A stretch of 64,000 nt of DNA from DATLLJ01 sp035537875 (GTDB lineage Bacteria > Acidobacteriota > Vicinamibacteria > Vicinamibacterales > CAVVIG01), in NCBI GenBank assembly GCA_035537875.1, contig DATLLJ010000035.1:1-64000 (forward strand). Direction: 5' to 3'. Position numbers and translations under genes: made by a program. Positions 23,416-32,267 of this stretch are shown in pieces (position 1 is the stretch's first letter; every line of letters starts with the position of its first letter). The notes beneath the pieces are model-generated. The model was not told the DNA's origin. It did not search any database and saw only the letters and a program-made list of their open reading frames with translations.

Positions 23416-26022
23416 TTATCTTGATGCCGTTTGCCTGGGTGCCTCGGCAGCAGCCTGCTTCGGCGCCGCGGCCTCGTTGACCTTCATGTTCTTTTGAAAG
23501 GCGTCCGTCTTCACCACTGCCAACACGAGCGAGGAGAACTTGTTGTTCTGCTGCTTCGCCTGCCGGGCCACACTGCGAACCATCGGCATGTCCTGATACT
23601 CCATGCCGCGTCCGAGCGCGTAAATCAGCATCTTCTCGGCCGCCACTTCCACGAACGCATCGGAGTACCCCTTGATCAGCCATTCGCGCAGCTGCGACGG
23701 GCCCGTGACCTTCGTGCCGTCGAAGAGGGTGACTTCCTCACCGACCGGGTTGCCGTTATCGTCGGTTCTCCACTGCGCGATCCCGTCGAACTGCTCGAGC
23801 GAGAACCCGATGGGATCCATCATGCTGTGGCACTGCGTGCAGTCGGTGCGCACGCGGTGCGACAACATCTTCATCCGCATCGACGGCAGCTTCGCGTTGC
23901 CGGTGGAGTCGCTTTCCTGTGGCGGCAGCGGCGGAACGTTCGGCGGCGGATCCGGCGGGCTCATGCCGAGAAGGTTCGTCATGATCCACTTTCCGCGCGT
24001 CACCGGTGACGTGCGCTCGGGCTTGGCCGTCGTCGTCAGGATCGCCGCTTTGCCGAGCAGCCCCTTCCTGACGTCCATGTCCGGGCCCAGCGTAATACGA
24101 CGGAACTGACTGCCGTAGATATTCGGGATGCCATAGTGCTTGGCGAGACGTTCGTTCACGAACGTGTAGTCGGCCGTCAGCAAATCGATGATGCTGCGAT
24201 CTTCCTGAACGACGCTGTCGAACAGCAGCTCGACCTCGCGGCGCATCGCATACCGGAGCGGATCGTCGAAGTCGGGGTACACGCCCGGCAGCGGCGAGTG
24301 CGCCTGCAGCCCACGCAGATTGAGCCACTGCCCGGCGAAATTGCTCGTGAGCGCCTCGGCACGCGGGTCCTTCAACATCCGTCGGACCTGCTGTTCGAGC
24401 ACGGCCGGATCCTTCAGCCGTCCAGCGCTCGCCAGCTTGAGCAATTCCGCGTCGGGACCGCGGCTCCAGAGGAAATACGACAGCCGCGACGCCAGATCGA
24501 CGTCGCTGATGCGATAGGTCTGCACATCGGCGACCGACCGCACCGCGGGGCCCGCTCCCGGTTCCTCTTCGATGCGGTAAATGAATTTGGGCGAGGCGAG
24601 GATGCGTGCCAGCGCCTGTTCGATGCCCGATTCGAAGTCCCCCGCCTTGCGACCCGCCTGATAGAACTCCATCAGCGGATCCACGTCGGCGGCAGTGACC
24701 GGCCGTCGGAACGCACTGGTGGCCATGTTCGAGATAATCCGACGGGCGCACGCCGTCTCTTCCGAGGCGGCCTTGGGCTGGCAGATGAAAATGGCCTGAC
24801 GGCTCGGGGAGGTCTGCGAACGCACCGCATTGAACGGTCCCTCGATCCGAACCGTTCCGACGTGCGGGAAGAACGTGTACCCGGGGGTCGGACCAGTCTG
24901 GAGGGTCGTTCTCACGAACTGCTTGTCGAGGTCGAGCACCGGCGCGAAGTTGGTTTCGAGGAACGTGGCGCCCAGTGCGTGCACGCCAGCCGTCGTCTTG
25001 AACTGGACCTGCATCTTGCCGGCGCTGATCGAGCCCGACTGCCCGCTGTTGACCGCCGCCGTTTTCTGACCGCGACACACCGCTGCGTCCTGCCGGCCGC
25101 CGCCGCGCCAGTCGATCAGCGCGACGCGCTCGCCGTCGAGGCTGACCTCGAGCCGCTCGCACGGCACCGAACCGAACCCCGTCGGCGTCATGTTGTCGCC
25201 GAAAATCGGCGTGATCGTCACGGTGTACTCCCCGTCGGAGGGGAAGTTGTGCTTGACCAGCATGCCGCCACGAGTCCCGAACGGGAGCCCTTCGACGTGG
25301 TAGTTCTGCGAGCTGTCTTCCGGCGTCCGGTACACGACGAGCGTCGGGGAGACGGCTTCACCGATGGCGAGCCGGCTGATCTTCTGCGCGGCTGAGACGT
25401 ACGCCTCGACGAGCGTCGACGAGATGCCGAGCGCGCCGGCAATGTTGTCGAATCCTGACGTGGAGTCGTCGGACGGCAGGTACGTGCTCGGATCGACCTC
25501 GAGGTGCAGAATGTCGCGAATCGCGTTCTGATATTCGGTGCGGTTCAGCCGATGCAAGCCCGGCGCGGGCATGTACGGCACGGCGGCTTTGTCGAGCTCC
25601 GTCTGAAGCCAGGACACCAAACCCTTGTAGGTCGCTGGATCCGGCCTCGGCATGCCGACGGGCGGCATCATCCCCGCGCGAAGCTTCCGCGTGACCTTCT
25701 CCAGCTTCTGCGCATGCGCCGCCGGGTCGCTCAAATCGATATCGTCCAGCGTGAGACGCAGCGACGAATCAAGACCTGTGGCCTTGGCTTTGGTGTTGTG
25801 GCACGCGACACAGTACTTATCGAGAAGCGCGCGCTGGGACTCGACGGTCGGACCTGCAGGGGCTGCCGAGCTGACCGCTTGCTGGGCGGCGGCAGCCGGC
25901 TGCGGGCTCACCCGTTGAACAGCAGCGGCAGGCGCGGCTGGCTGTGGTGATGCGGCCTGCCCGTAAGCCAAGGCGACCGAGGTAATTGTCAGACACGCGA
26001 TAACCCACACGTTCTTCTTCAT
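23416..26022 (-). CDS. DUF1592-type multidomain cytochrome-like protein (DUF1587/1595/1592/1588/1585)
   Basis: 868 residues with a signal peptide (IACLTITSVALAYGQ) and an Ala/Pro linker. Two CxxCH heme c motifs are visible: CVACH at 71-75 and CTQCH near 730. Domain order matches the planctomycete-type family: cytochrome-like start, DUF1587 (LHRLNRTEYQNAIRDIL), a carbohydrate-binding-like middle, DUF1595 and DUF1592 (SRLSYFLWSRGPDAELLKLA), DUF1588 around the second heme (DCTQCHSMMDPIGFSLEQFD), DUF1585 at the end. It is expected in the periplasm or at the cell surface as an electron-transfer or oxidoreductase component. Promoter predicted just upstream; first gene of the minus-strand cluster. 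Confidence 0.92.
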   Translation of the reverse strand: MKKNVWVIACLTITSVALAYGQAASPQPAAPAAAVQRVSPQPAAAAQQAVSSAAPAGPTVESQRALLDKYCVACHNTKAKATGLDSSLRLTLDDIDLSDPAAHAQKLEKVTRKLRAGMMPPVGMPRPDPATYKGLVSWLQTELDKAAVPYMPAPGLHRLNRTEYQNAIRDILHLEVDPSTYLPSDDSTSGFDNIAGALGISSTLVEAYVSAAQKISRLAIGEAVSPTLVVYRTPEDSSQNYHVEGLPFGTRGGMLVKHNFPSDGEYTVTITPIFGDNMTPTGFGSVPCERLEVSLDGERVALIDWRGGGRQDAAVCRGQKTAAVNSGQSGSISAGKMQVQFKTTAGVHALGATFLETNFAPVLDLDKQFVRTTLQTGPTPGYTFFPHVGTVRIEGPFNAVRSQTSPSRQAIFICQPKAASEETACARRIISNMATSAFRRPVTAADVDPLMEFYQAGRKAGDFESGIEQALARILASPKFIYRIEEEPGAGPAVRSVADVQTYRISDVDLASRLSYFLWSRGPDAELLKLASAGRLKDPAVLEQQVRRMLKDPRAEALTSNFAGQWLNLRGLQAHSPLPGVYPDFDDPLRYAMRREVELLFDSVVQEDRSIIDLLTADYTFVNERLAKHYGIPNIYGSQFRRITLGPDMDVRKGLLGKAAILTTTAKPERTSPVTRGKWIMTNLLGMSPPDPPPNVPPLPPQESDSTGNAKLPSMRMKMLSHRVRTDCTQCHSMMDPIGFSLEQFDGIAQWRTDDNGNPVGEEVTLFDGTKVTGPSQLREWLIKGYSDAFVEVAAEKMLIYALGRGMEYQDMPMVRSVARQAKQQNNKFSSLVLAVVKTDAFQKNMKVNEAAAPKQAAAEAPRQTASR

Positions 26023-26077
26023 GATGGATAGCTCCGCCTCGCAAACGAACCGGTATTTTTCCCGGTTTGGAATAAAA

Positions 26078-26106
26078 ATGATATCAAGTCACTCGCACCT
26101 TGTCCA
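26078..26106 (-). promoter_or_regulatory. Promoter of the DUF1592-DUF1552-ankyrin cluster
   Basis: On the minus strand TGGACA (26101-26106) and TATCAT (26078-26083) are spaced by 17 bases. The start would fall near 26071, about 50 bases before the DUF1592 ATG. A 7-bp hairpin with TTTT loop (26114-26131) lies just upstream. Nothing else is evident in 26023-26261. Confidence 0.55.
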
Positions 26107-26261
26107 TCTGCAAAGGCCGGTTTTCCGGCCTGAAACCGCCGAGTTACATGTACGCGGCACAGCAATTGCCGTGCCCCGAACTAACGCCCGTGAAGACACG
26201 AAATCCTAGACTCATCGTCGCGGGATTTTTCGCTGTCAACGGGAAAATCTTCGCAGCCGAC

Positions 26262-26414
26262 TCACGCTCGCTTCGAGAGCCCGCCGACGACCCAGAGCAC
26301 CAGGCCGACCAGGGCCAGCGCGAGCTTCCAGCCGAGATCGCCTCCGGTCGTCACAAGCACCAGCAACAGCGCCATGCCGACCGCCGCGAGCCCGGCAACT
26401 ATGACCTTGGGCAT
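26262..26414 (-). CDS. Small two-helix membrane protein
   Basis: 50 residues, nearly all in two membrane segments (VIVAGLAAVGMALLLVLV and LALALVGLVLWVVGGL) with a basic end (SKRA). The start at 26414 has a purine-rich GGGGGT ahead of it and lies 22 bases after the stop of the sulfatase-like gene, so it is the last gene of that minus-strand unit. No family recognised; an upstream in-frame ATG at 26531 lies inside the neighbouring gene and is not used. Confidence 0.55.
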   Translation of the reverse strand: MPKVIVAGLAAVGMALLLVLVTTGGDLGWKLALALVGLVLWVVGGLSKRA

Positions 26415-26436
26415 CGGCCCAACCCCCACGACCGTC

Positions 26437-28065
26437 TCAATGCTGCTCGCCCTGCTGCGTGTCGGCCGCCGTACCCGGAGCGTCGCCGAACGCGTCGAGC
26501 ACGACCGGAGTGAGCAGATGCATCGGGCCAAGCGTCGGCCGAACCGGGGTCAAACCCTGACGAAACCCATGCCGCTTGAGCCGGTCGAGCACGGCCGAAC
26601 GGCCTGTGATGACGTGGACGGGAACGTCCCAGGGAGCGCGCTCCCCTGACACGGCCGCGGCTGGCTGATGGTCGCCGATGAGAATCATCACGAAATCGCG
26701 GCCGCGCGGCTGTCGAACGTATCCGGCGAGCGCCTGGTATTCATAAGACACCGCATCGACATAACTGGGGCCAAGGTCGAGCCAGTCAGGTTGACGCTCG
26801 TAGGCTCGCTCCAGCTCTCTTTCATCGTAGGGCGTCGCTGTCAGCATCCGGCTCCAATCCGGCTGGTAGGGGGGCGTAGGGGTGAACGGTATGTGCGTGC
26901 TGATGGTCGGGAACAGCACAAACAGCGGGGCACGCCCCGACCGGCCGACTTCCAACTCGTCCAATCGGGCCAGGGTGAACTGGTCCGTCATATCCCACCA
27001 TCCGAAGGGAGGGCCTCGATATCCCAGCTGCTCCCCGCCGTAAACGACATCGAAGCCGTAAAACCTCCCCTCTGGCCACTGCTGCCACGTCCCCGGCATA
27101 ACGGCGACGGTCCGGTACCCACGCTGCTTGAACAGCGTCACCAACGTGTCCCGCCTCTGGGACATCAGCAGGGCGTTCGCGTCGTGGCTCCGGACCTCGA
27201 CTCCCGACAGGAACGAAATGTGGGCGAGCCAGGACGAGCCTCCAAACGTGGGCGATTCGACGTAGGCCGACACCACTTGTCGGTTTGTGTCGCGAATGGC
27301 CGACTCGAGCCGGGCACGGTCTTCCGCGAGACGAGCCGAAAATTCCGGACGGTCGAAGCTCACTGCGCCGTACGCTTCGATGAAGAACAGAAATACATCC
27401 GTGCCCTGCACGCGCGACAGATCCGAATTCATCGGCGGGCTCGGGGGCAAGACGGTCGACCGACCGACCGACGCCGCCATCAATCGGGCCTGCCTGACGT
27501 AGGTCTGCGTCACCGGCGGCGCAAACACAGGTGAGTAAGGGACGCCAATCTCCGTGGCAACCCACGCCGCCATCACTGCCCCTACCACAGCGCCCACCGC
27601 ACGTCGTTCCGACGGATGGCCCATGGCCTGCCAGACGCGCCCCAGTGCCCACAGAAGAACGGTGTACCCCAGAAGCGCCAGCAGTACTGCGGCGATCACC
27701 GCGAGCGCCACTACCCACACTCGTTCGGGACGAGCCAGCAGCGCGACCACATCCGGGACGAAGCGGAGATCCCAAAACAGGTTGACGTCGCGTCCGTACA
27801 GCGACGTTGCGCTCACGGTGGCGTAATGTCCGGCGACGAGCGCCAACCAGACCCCTGTCACCCACCGCAGCACTCGTCGCGAATGGACCAGTCGGGGGCC
27901 GATGAGGACGAGCGCGAGCAGCAGCGCGGCGAGCTCGATCGACAGCGCGCCGCGCCACACGACACCAGGCGTCGGCCATGCGCTCTCAAAACTGAGCGAG
28001 GCGTTCAACAGAATCAGCGCGGCGACGAGGCCGATCGCGCGGAACCTGATGCTTCCCGTGCCCAC
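26437..28065 (-). CDS. Membrane-anchored sulfatase/alkaline-phosphatase-fold protein
   Basis: 542 residues. About five membrane helices occupy the first 190 residues, followed by an external sulfatase-fold domain: VFLFFIEAYGAVSFDRPEF (metal Glu), FGGSSWLAHISFLSG (nucleophile region), LFVLFPTISTHIPFTPTP and VMILIGDHQPAA (metal Asp-His). The layout is that of phosphoethanolamine or phosphoglycerol transferases such as the LtaS/EptA group, which act on lipids or glycans at the outer face of the inner membrane. It follows the CDP-alcohol phosphotransferase by six bases, suggesting a joint role in making or decorating a lipid-linked product. Confidence 0.83.
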   Translation of the reverse strand: MGTGSIRFRAIGLVAALILLNASLSFESAWPTPGVVWRGALSIELAALLLALVLIGPRLVHSRRVLRWVTGVWLALVAGHYATVSATSLYGRDVNLFWDLRFVPDVVALLARPERVWVVALAVIAAVLLALLGYTVLLWALGRVWQAMGHPSERRAVGAVVGAVMAAWVATEIGVPYSPVFAPPVTQTYVRQARLMAASVGRSTVLPPSPPMNSDLSRVQGTDVFLFFIEAYGAVSFDRPEFSARLAEDRARLESAIRDTNRQVVSAYVESPTFGGSSWLAHISFLSGVEVRSHDANALLMSQRRDTLVTLFKQRGYRTVAVMPGTWQQWPEGRFYGFDVVYGGEQLGYRGPPFGWWDMTDQFTLARLDELEVGRSGRAPLFVLFPTISTHIPFTPTPPYQPDWSRMLTATPYDERELERAYERQPDWLDLGPSYVDAVSYEYQALAGYVRQPRGRDFVMILIGDHQPAAAVSGERAPWDVPVHVITGRSAVLDRLKRHGFRQGLTPVRPTLGPMHLLTPVVLDAFGDAPGTAADTQQGEQH

Positions 28066-28071
28066 GCTCGA

Positions 28072-28800
28072 TTATTGCGTACGCCGCGACGTCGATTGAC
28101 GCCACAGCCACAACGTGTCCACGGCGAACGAATAACCGAGCGCCGACAGTCCCGAGGCGGCGATGGCACTGCTCGCCTGGGGAGTCACCGCGGGGAGCAT
28201 CGCCACGACGAGCGCAACGATCTGCATCACGCAGATCGCTCGCCCTCGGAGGCTCGACGGCAGCGGAGCCCTCATCCAGGGTATCAACCAGCCCGCCGCG
28301 ACGAAGGCATACCGCAACAGACCGGCGGCAACGATCCACGGCCCGGCTTTCCCGAACCCCCACACGAGAACAGCCAGCACCTGGATGAGCGCGGCGTCGG
28401 TTTCGACGTCGAACCGCGCGCCGAAGGGACTGGCGAGACCCTCACGACGGGCCATCCAGCCGTCGACTCCGTCCAGCACGATGGCCACGATCGACACGAG
28501 CGCCACGGCGACGGCAATCGCTGTTGCGGGCCGCTCTCCGATGAGAGCGACGAGCAGCGCGACGATCGCCGCGCGCGCGGTGGTGATCTGATTGGCCGAC
28601 CCGAACCGGTCGAACGGATGCTGCCGCGACAGGTGTCGAAGCGCCAGGAAGATCACGACTCCAAACGCGCCAACGGCCTTGGCTGGATAGGCCCCGCTCA
28701 GCTCGAAGAGCGATCGGCTCATCAGGGCTGCTCCCCCAACGGCGATCGATGCAAGCGTCAGCGTGCGTATCGCGCTCGCCCTTAACCGATTCGGGAGCAT
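28072..28800 (-). CDS. CDP-alcohol phosphatidyltransferase family protein
   Basis: 242 residues with about six membrane segments. The family signature D-G-x2-A-R-x8-G-x3-D-x3-D is complete: DGWMARREGLASPFGARFD continuing to VETD. These enzymes swap CMP of a CDP-alcohol for another alcohol, making phospholipids or soluble phosphodiesters. The alcohol acceptor cannot be inferred. It diverges from the MDR dehydrogenase (gap 28801-28915) and is first in a unit with the sulfatase-fold protein and the 50-residue membrane protein. Confidence 0.88.
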   Translation of the reverse strand: MLPNRLRASAIRTLTLASIAVGGAALMSRSLFELSGAYPAKAVGAFGVVIFLALRHLSRQHPFDRFGSANQITTARAAIVALLVALIGERPATAIAVAVALVSIVAIVLDGVDGWMARREGLASPFGARFDVETDAALIQVLAVLVWGFGKAGPWIVAAGLLRYAFVAAGWLIPWMRAPLPSSLRGRAICVMQIVALVVAMLPAVTPQASSAIAASGLSALGYSFAVDTLWLWRQSTSRRTQ

Positions 28801-28915
28801 GACTTGTCTCTGACTGCGTTCTTACCGCGACCTCGCGGTCGCAAGGGAATGTCCAGGTCGCCGAACCGCGTCGAGGGCGACGCCGCGTGTCAAGGATGGG
28901 ATTGTAACGTGTGCC

Positions 28916-29917
28916 ATGAAGCCGCAGAATTGGCCGATGGCTGTCGAAGCACGCGCATTCTGGATTGCAGCTCCGGGCCGCGGCGAAATCCGCGACGAGG
29001 CACTCCCGAAGCCGTCGGCCGACGACGTGGTCGTTCGAGCCTTCTACAGCGGAATCAGCCGCGGGACCGAAGCGCTGGTGTTTCAGGGTCGCGTCCCGCC
29101 CAGCGAGTTTCAGCGGATGCGGGCTCCTTTTCAGGAAGGCAGCTTTCCAGCGCCGATCAAGTACGGGTACTCGAACGTGGGGCGCATCGAACGCGGGCCG
29201 CGTGAGTTGCTGGACCGAACGGTCTTCGTCCTGTATCCGCACCAGACGCAGTACGTCGTCCCGGCGCAAGCGGTCCACGTGTTGCCCGACGATGTCCCGC
29301 CCGAGAGGGCGGTGCTGACGGCGAATCTCGAAACGGCCATTAACGGACTGTGGGACGCGCAGCCGCAGATTGGGGACCGCATCGTCGTCGTCGGCGGCGG
29401 AACGGTCGGCTGCCTCGTCGCATGGCTTGCGGGCCGGATTCCGGGCTGCGATGTGGAACTCGTGGACACGAATCCGCAGCGTGAGGCCATCGCGCACGTC
29501 ATCGGCGTGCGGTTCGCCCTTCCGGACACCGTCTGGGAGGGCGCGGACGTCGTCATCCATGCGAGCGGCTCGCCGGCCGGCCTGGAGCTGGCGCTCAAGA
29601 TTGCGGGGTTCGAAGCGACGGTCGTAGAAATGAGTTGGTACGGCGACCAGATGGTTCCGCTGTCGCTCGGCGAGGCCTTTCACGCGCGACGACTGACGCT
29701 CAAGTCTTCGCAGGTCGGCACGGTCGCCGAATCGCAGCGCGCCCGATGGGAGCCACGCCGGCGGATGCAGCTGGCGCTGACGATGCTGGCCGACACGGTG
29801 CTCGACGTGCTGATCACCGGGGAGAGCGAGTTCGAGAACCTGCCGGAAACCATGGTCCGCCTTTCGACCGACTCAGGCGACACGCTGTGCCATCGGGTGC
29901 GGTATCCAAAGGAGTAG
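28916..29917 (+). CDS. Medium-chain (zinc-type) dehydrogenase-like protein
   Basis: 333 residues of the MDR superfamily: N-terminal GroES-like domain (FYSGISRGTEALVFQG, IKYGYSNVGRI) and Rossmann domain with GDRIVVVGGGTVGCLVAWLA. The Cys/His zinc ligands of classical alcohol dehydrogenases are not at the usual places, so it may be zinc-free. An internal ATG at 28937 (MAVEARAFWI) is an equally plausible start. First gene of a plus-strand unit with the PTPS-like protein, glycosyltransferase and methyltransferase; it probably oxidises or reduces a side chain of the product made by that unit. Confidence 0.85.
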   Translation: MKPQNWPMAVEARAFWIAAPGRGEIRDEALPKPSADDVVVRAFYSGISRGTEALVFQGRVPPSEFQRMRAPFQEGSFPAPIKYGYSNVGRIERGPRELLDRTVFVLYPHQTQYVVPAQAVHVLPDDVPPERAVLTANLETAINGLWDAQPQIGDRIVVVGGGTVGCLVAWLAGRIPGCDVELVDTNPQREAIAHVIGVRFALPDTVWEGADVVIHASGSPAGLELALKIAGFEATVVEMSWYGDQMVPLSLGEAFHARRLTLKSSQVGTVAESQRARWEPRRRMQLALTMLADTVLDVLITGESEFENLPETMVRLSTDSGDTLCHRVRYPKE

Positions 29918-29928
29918 AAGCATTGACG

Positions 29929-30360
29929 ATGTATGGCGTGTCCGTGCGCGACCACATGATGGTTGCGCACAGCTTCAAGGGAGAAGTCTTCGGCCCGGCG
30001 CAGCGGCTGCACGGAGCGACCTTGATCGTCGACGTCGAGTTCCGGCGCTCGGAGCTGGATGGCGACGGGGTCGTGGTCGACATCGGTCGAGCCTCGGAAG
30101 TCCTGCGCGGCATGCTGGCCGAGCTGAACTTCCGGAACCTGGACGAGATGCCGGAATTCAGAGGCCGCAATACCACAACCGAATTCCTCGCACGCGTCGT
30201 CTTCGACCGGATGGTCGCCGCCATCAGACGCAACGATCTCGGGGCCGCCGCACGCGGCATCGAACATTTGCGGGTCACGCTGCACGAATCGCACGTCGCC
30301 TCGGCATCTTTCGAGGGCGCCGTCCCCCGGGACGCCCAATCACCGGCGCACGCAGTCTGA
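29929..30360 (+). CDS. 6-pyruvoyl-tetrahydropterin synthase-like (PTPS/QueD fold) protein
   Basis: 143 residues from ATG 29929 (a TTG at 29923 is possible). The PTPS fold is recognised by VRDHMMVAHSFKG, RLHGATLIVDVEF, DIGRASEVLRGML, FRGRNTTTEFLARVVFD and VTLHESHVASASFE. Known PTPS/QueD enzymes bind zinc through three His, two of them in an HGH motif; here His14 and His28 are present but the third is Ala30 (HGA). The catalytic Cys of the standard family is also not evident, while the LHESH segment is kept. Substrate is likely a dihydroneopterin-type or related compound, but the altered metal site suggests a different reaction. Lies 11 bases after the dehydrogenase. Confidence 0.82.
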   Translation: MYGVSVRDHMMVAHSFKGEVFGPAQRLHGATLIVDVEFRRSELDGDGVVVDIGRASEVLRGMLAELNFRNLDEMPEFRGRNTTTEFLARVVFDRMVAAIRRNDLGAAARGIEHLRVTLHESHVASASFEGAVPRDAQSPAHAV

Positions 30361-30363
30361 ACG

Positions 30364-31443
30364 ATGTCGTGCGATGTCGTGCTGCTGGCGCCGGCACCGC
30401 TCGACGCCCGAACCGGCGGCTACGAGTACGACCGGCGAATGGCCGCGGGCTTGCGCGCCCGCGGTTGGCGAGTGGAGGTTCGTGAGCTCGATCCGAGCTT
30501 TCCACGGCCGACCCATGCGGCGCGAGATCGGGCGGCACGCCTGCTGGCCGACGTCGCCGATAACACGACGGTTCTCATCGATGGGCTCGCGTTCGGGGCC
30601 ATGCCGTCCGAGCTGACGCGGGAAGCGTCGCGCCTCAGGTTCGTTGCGCTGATTCACATGCCGCTGGCCGATGCGGTCGGCTTGAGCGCAGCGGAGGCGG
30701 CGAGGCTCGAGGCCAGCGAACGTCTTGCGCTCGCCACCGCGAGACTCGTCGTCGTAACCGGAAGATCGACCGTCGCCACCATGGAGCGGTATGGTGTCGA
30801 ACGTCGCCGCATCGCCGTGGTGGAACCGGGCACCGACCTGACGCCTCGAGCGCGAGGAACGCGACGCGACTCACCGGGACGTCACCTCGAGCTGCTCGCC
30901 GTCGGGAGTCTCACCGAAGGCAAGGGATACGAGGTGTTGATCCACGCGCTTGCGAGGATCCCCGACCGCGCCTGGCATCTGACGTGTGCAGGAAGCCTCG
31001 ATCGCGATCCTCCCGCGGTGGCACGTGTCCGTGCCGCGGTGCGTCGGGAGAAGCTCGAGGACCGCGTCACGCTTGCGGGAGAAGTCGATGGCGAAGCCCT
31101 CGCTGCCCATTACGACGCGGCCGATGTCTTCGTCCTGGCGACGCTTCGCGAGACATATGGGATGGCTGTGGCCGAAGCGCTGGCACACGGGCTGCCCATC
31201 GTCAGTACGAGGACGGGCGCCATTCCGGAGCTCGTGGGCGCGACAGCTTCGAGAGGGCCCGCCGGGTTGTTGGTCCCGGCTGGGGACGTCGATGCCATGT
31301 CTGCCGCGCTGTCGCAGGTCATGTCCGACGCCGGACTCCGGGCTTCGCTTGCCGACGCCGCCTGGCAGGCCCGCGAGAGCCTGCCAGCCTGGGATGACGC
31401 CGTCCACGCGATGGCGACAACCTTGGAACGGGTTTGTCCATGA
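30364..31443 (+). CDS. Glycosyltransferase family 4-type protein
   Basis: 359 residues with the GT-B fold. The C-terminal nucleotide-sugar domain shows LLAVGSLTEGKGYEVLIHAL and the EX7E motif in RETYGMAVAEALAHGLPIVS, followed by TGAIPELV. The N-terminal acceptor domain starts DVVLLAPAPLDARTGGYEYD. It begins three bases after the PTPS-like stop and ends overlapping the methyltransferase start, so the acceptor is plausibly the product of the neighbouring enzymes, for example a pterin. Donor sugar unknown. Confidence 0.9.
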   Translation: MSCDVVLLAPAPLDARTGGYEYDRRMAAGLRARGWRVEVRELDPSFPRPTHAARDRAARLLADVADNTTVLIDGLAFGAMPSELTREASRLRFVALIHMPLADAVGLSAAEAARLEASERLALATARLVVVTGRSTVATMERYGVERRRIAVVEPGTDLTPRARGTRRDSPGRHLELLAVGSLTEGKGYEVLIHALARIPDRAWHLTCAGSLDRDPPAVARVRAAVRREKLEDRVTLAGEVDGEALAAHYDAADVFVLATLRETYGMAVAEALAHGLPIVSTRTGAIPELVGATASRGPAGLLVPAGDVDAMSAALSQVMSDAGLRASLADAAWQARESLPAWDDAVHAMATTLERVCP

Positions 31444-32258
31444 CCGCCGAGTCGCTCTCCAGGTGGCTGGCGCTTCGGGAAGGGGCTGACGCCGCCGCGC
31501 GTTCCACGGTCATCACCCGGCTCGTCCGCGACCTGGTTGTGCGGACCGGGCCGCTGCGGGTCCTGGATCTCGGGGCCGGCACCGGCGCGAACCTTCGATA
31601 TCTTGCCCCTCGCCTGCCCGTCGATCAGGAATGGCTCCTGATCGATCGCGATCCAAGGCTTCTCGACGAAGCGATTCGACGAAAACCTCGGCTTGACGGT
31701 GGATTCAGCTGCGCCGTCGACACGAGGTGCTTCGATCTGTGCGGCCTCGATACACCCGAACTCTTCAGCGGCCGTCAGCTGGTCACTGCCTCGGCGCTGC
31801 TCGACCTCGTCTCAGACAGCTGGCTCAGCGCGCTTGCCGAACAGTGCCGGTCGATCGGAGCCGTAAGCCTTCTCGCACTGACTTACACCGGTCGCTCGCG
31901 ATGTTCGCCTGGCGAACCTGAAGACGAACAGGTGCAGGAGCTCATGAACCGGCATCAGCACACCGACAAAGGATTGGGCGGTCCGGCGGCCGGGCCGGAT
32001 GCAGTTGACGGCGCCGCGCGTGCTTTTGCCGCTGTGGGTTACCTCGTGAAGCGTGAACCGAGCGACTGGCTCCTGTCACCCGACCAGCCCGAGTTGCAGA
32101 AAGAGCTCATCGAAGGCTGGGCACGCGCCGCCATCGAAATCGCGCCGGATAACAGAAGCACCATTCAGAACTGGCTTGGCCGAAGGCTCGCTCACCTCGA
32201 GGCTGGTCGTTCACGCATCGTGGTCACCCACGAAGATCTTGCGGCGTGGCCGTCGTGA
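31440..32258 (+). CDS. SAM-dependent methyltransferase (class I)
   Basis: 272 residues from an ATG that overlaps the glycosyltransferase stop (ATGA); a TTG two codons earlier is an alternative. The SAM-binding motif I is VLDLGAGTGANLRYLAP, followed by an acidic residue in LLIDRDPRLL. The C-terminal half has no recognised signature. Fourth gene of the plus-strand unit, it probably methylates the glycosylated product. It converges on the YceI lipoprotein with a nine-base gap. Confidence 0.86.
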   Translation: MTAESLSRWLALREGADAAARSTVITRLVRDLVVRTGPLRVLDLGAGTGANLRYLAPRLPVDQEWLLIDRDPRLLDEAIRRKPRLDGGFSCAVDTRCFDLCGLDTPELFSGRQLVTASALLDLVSDSWLSALAEQCRSIGAVSLLALTYTGRSRCSPGEPEDEQVQELMNRHQHTDKGLGGPAAGPDAVDGAARAFAAVGYLVKREPSDWLLSPDQPELQKELIEGWARAAIEIAPDNRSTIQNWLGRRLAHLEAGRSRIVVTHEDLAAWPS

Positions 32259-32267
32259 TCGACCCTT

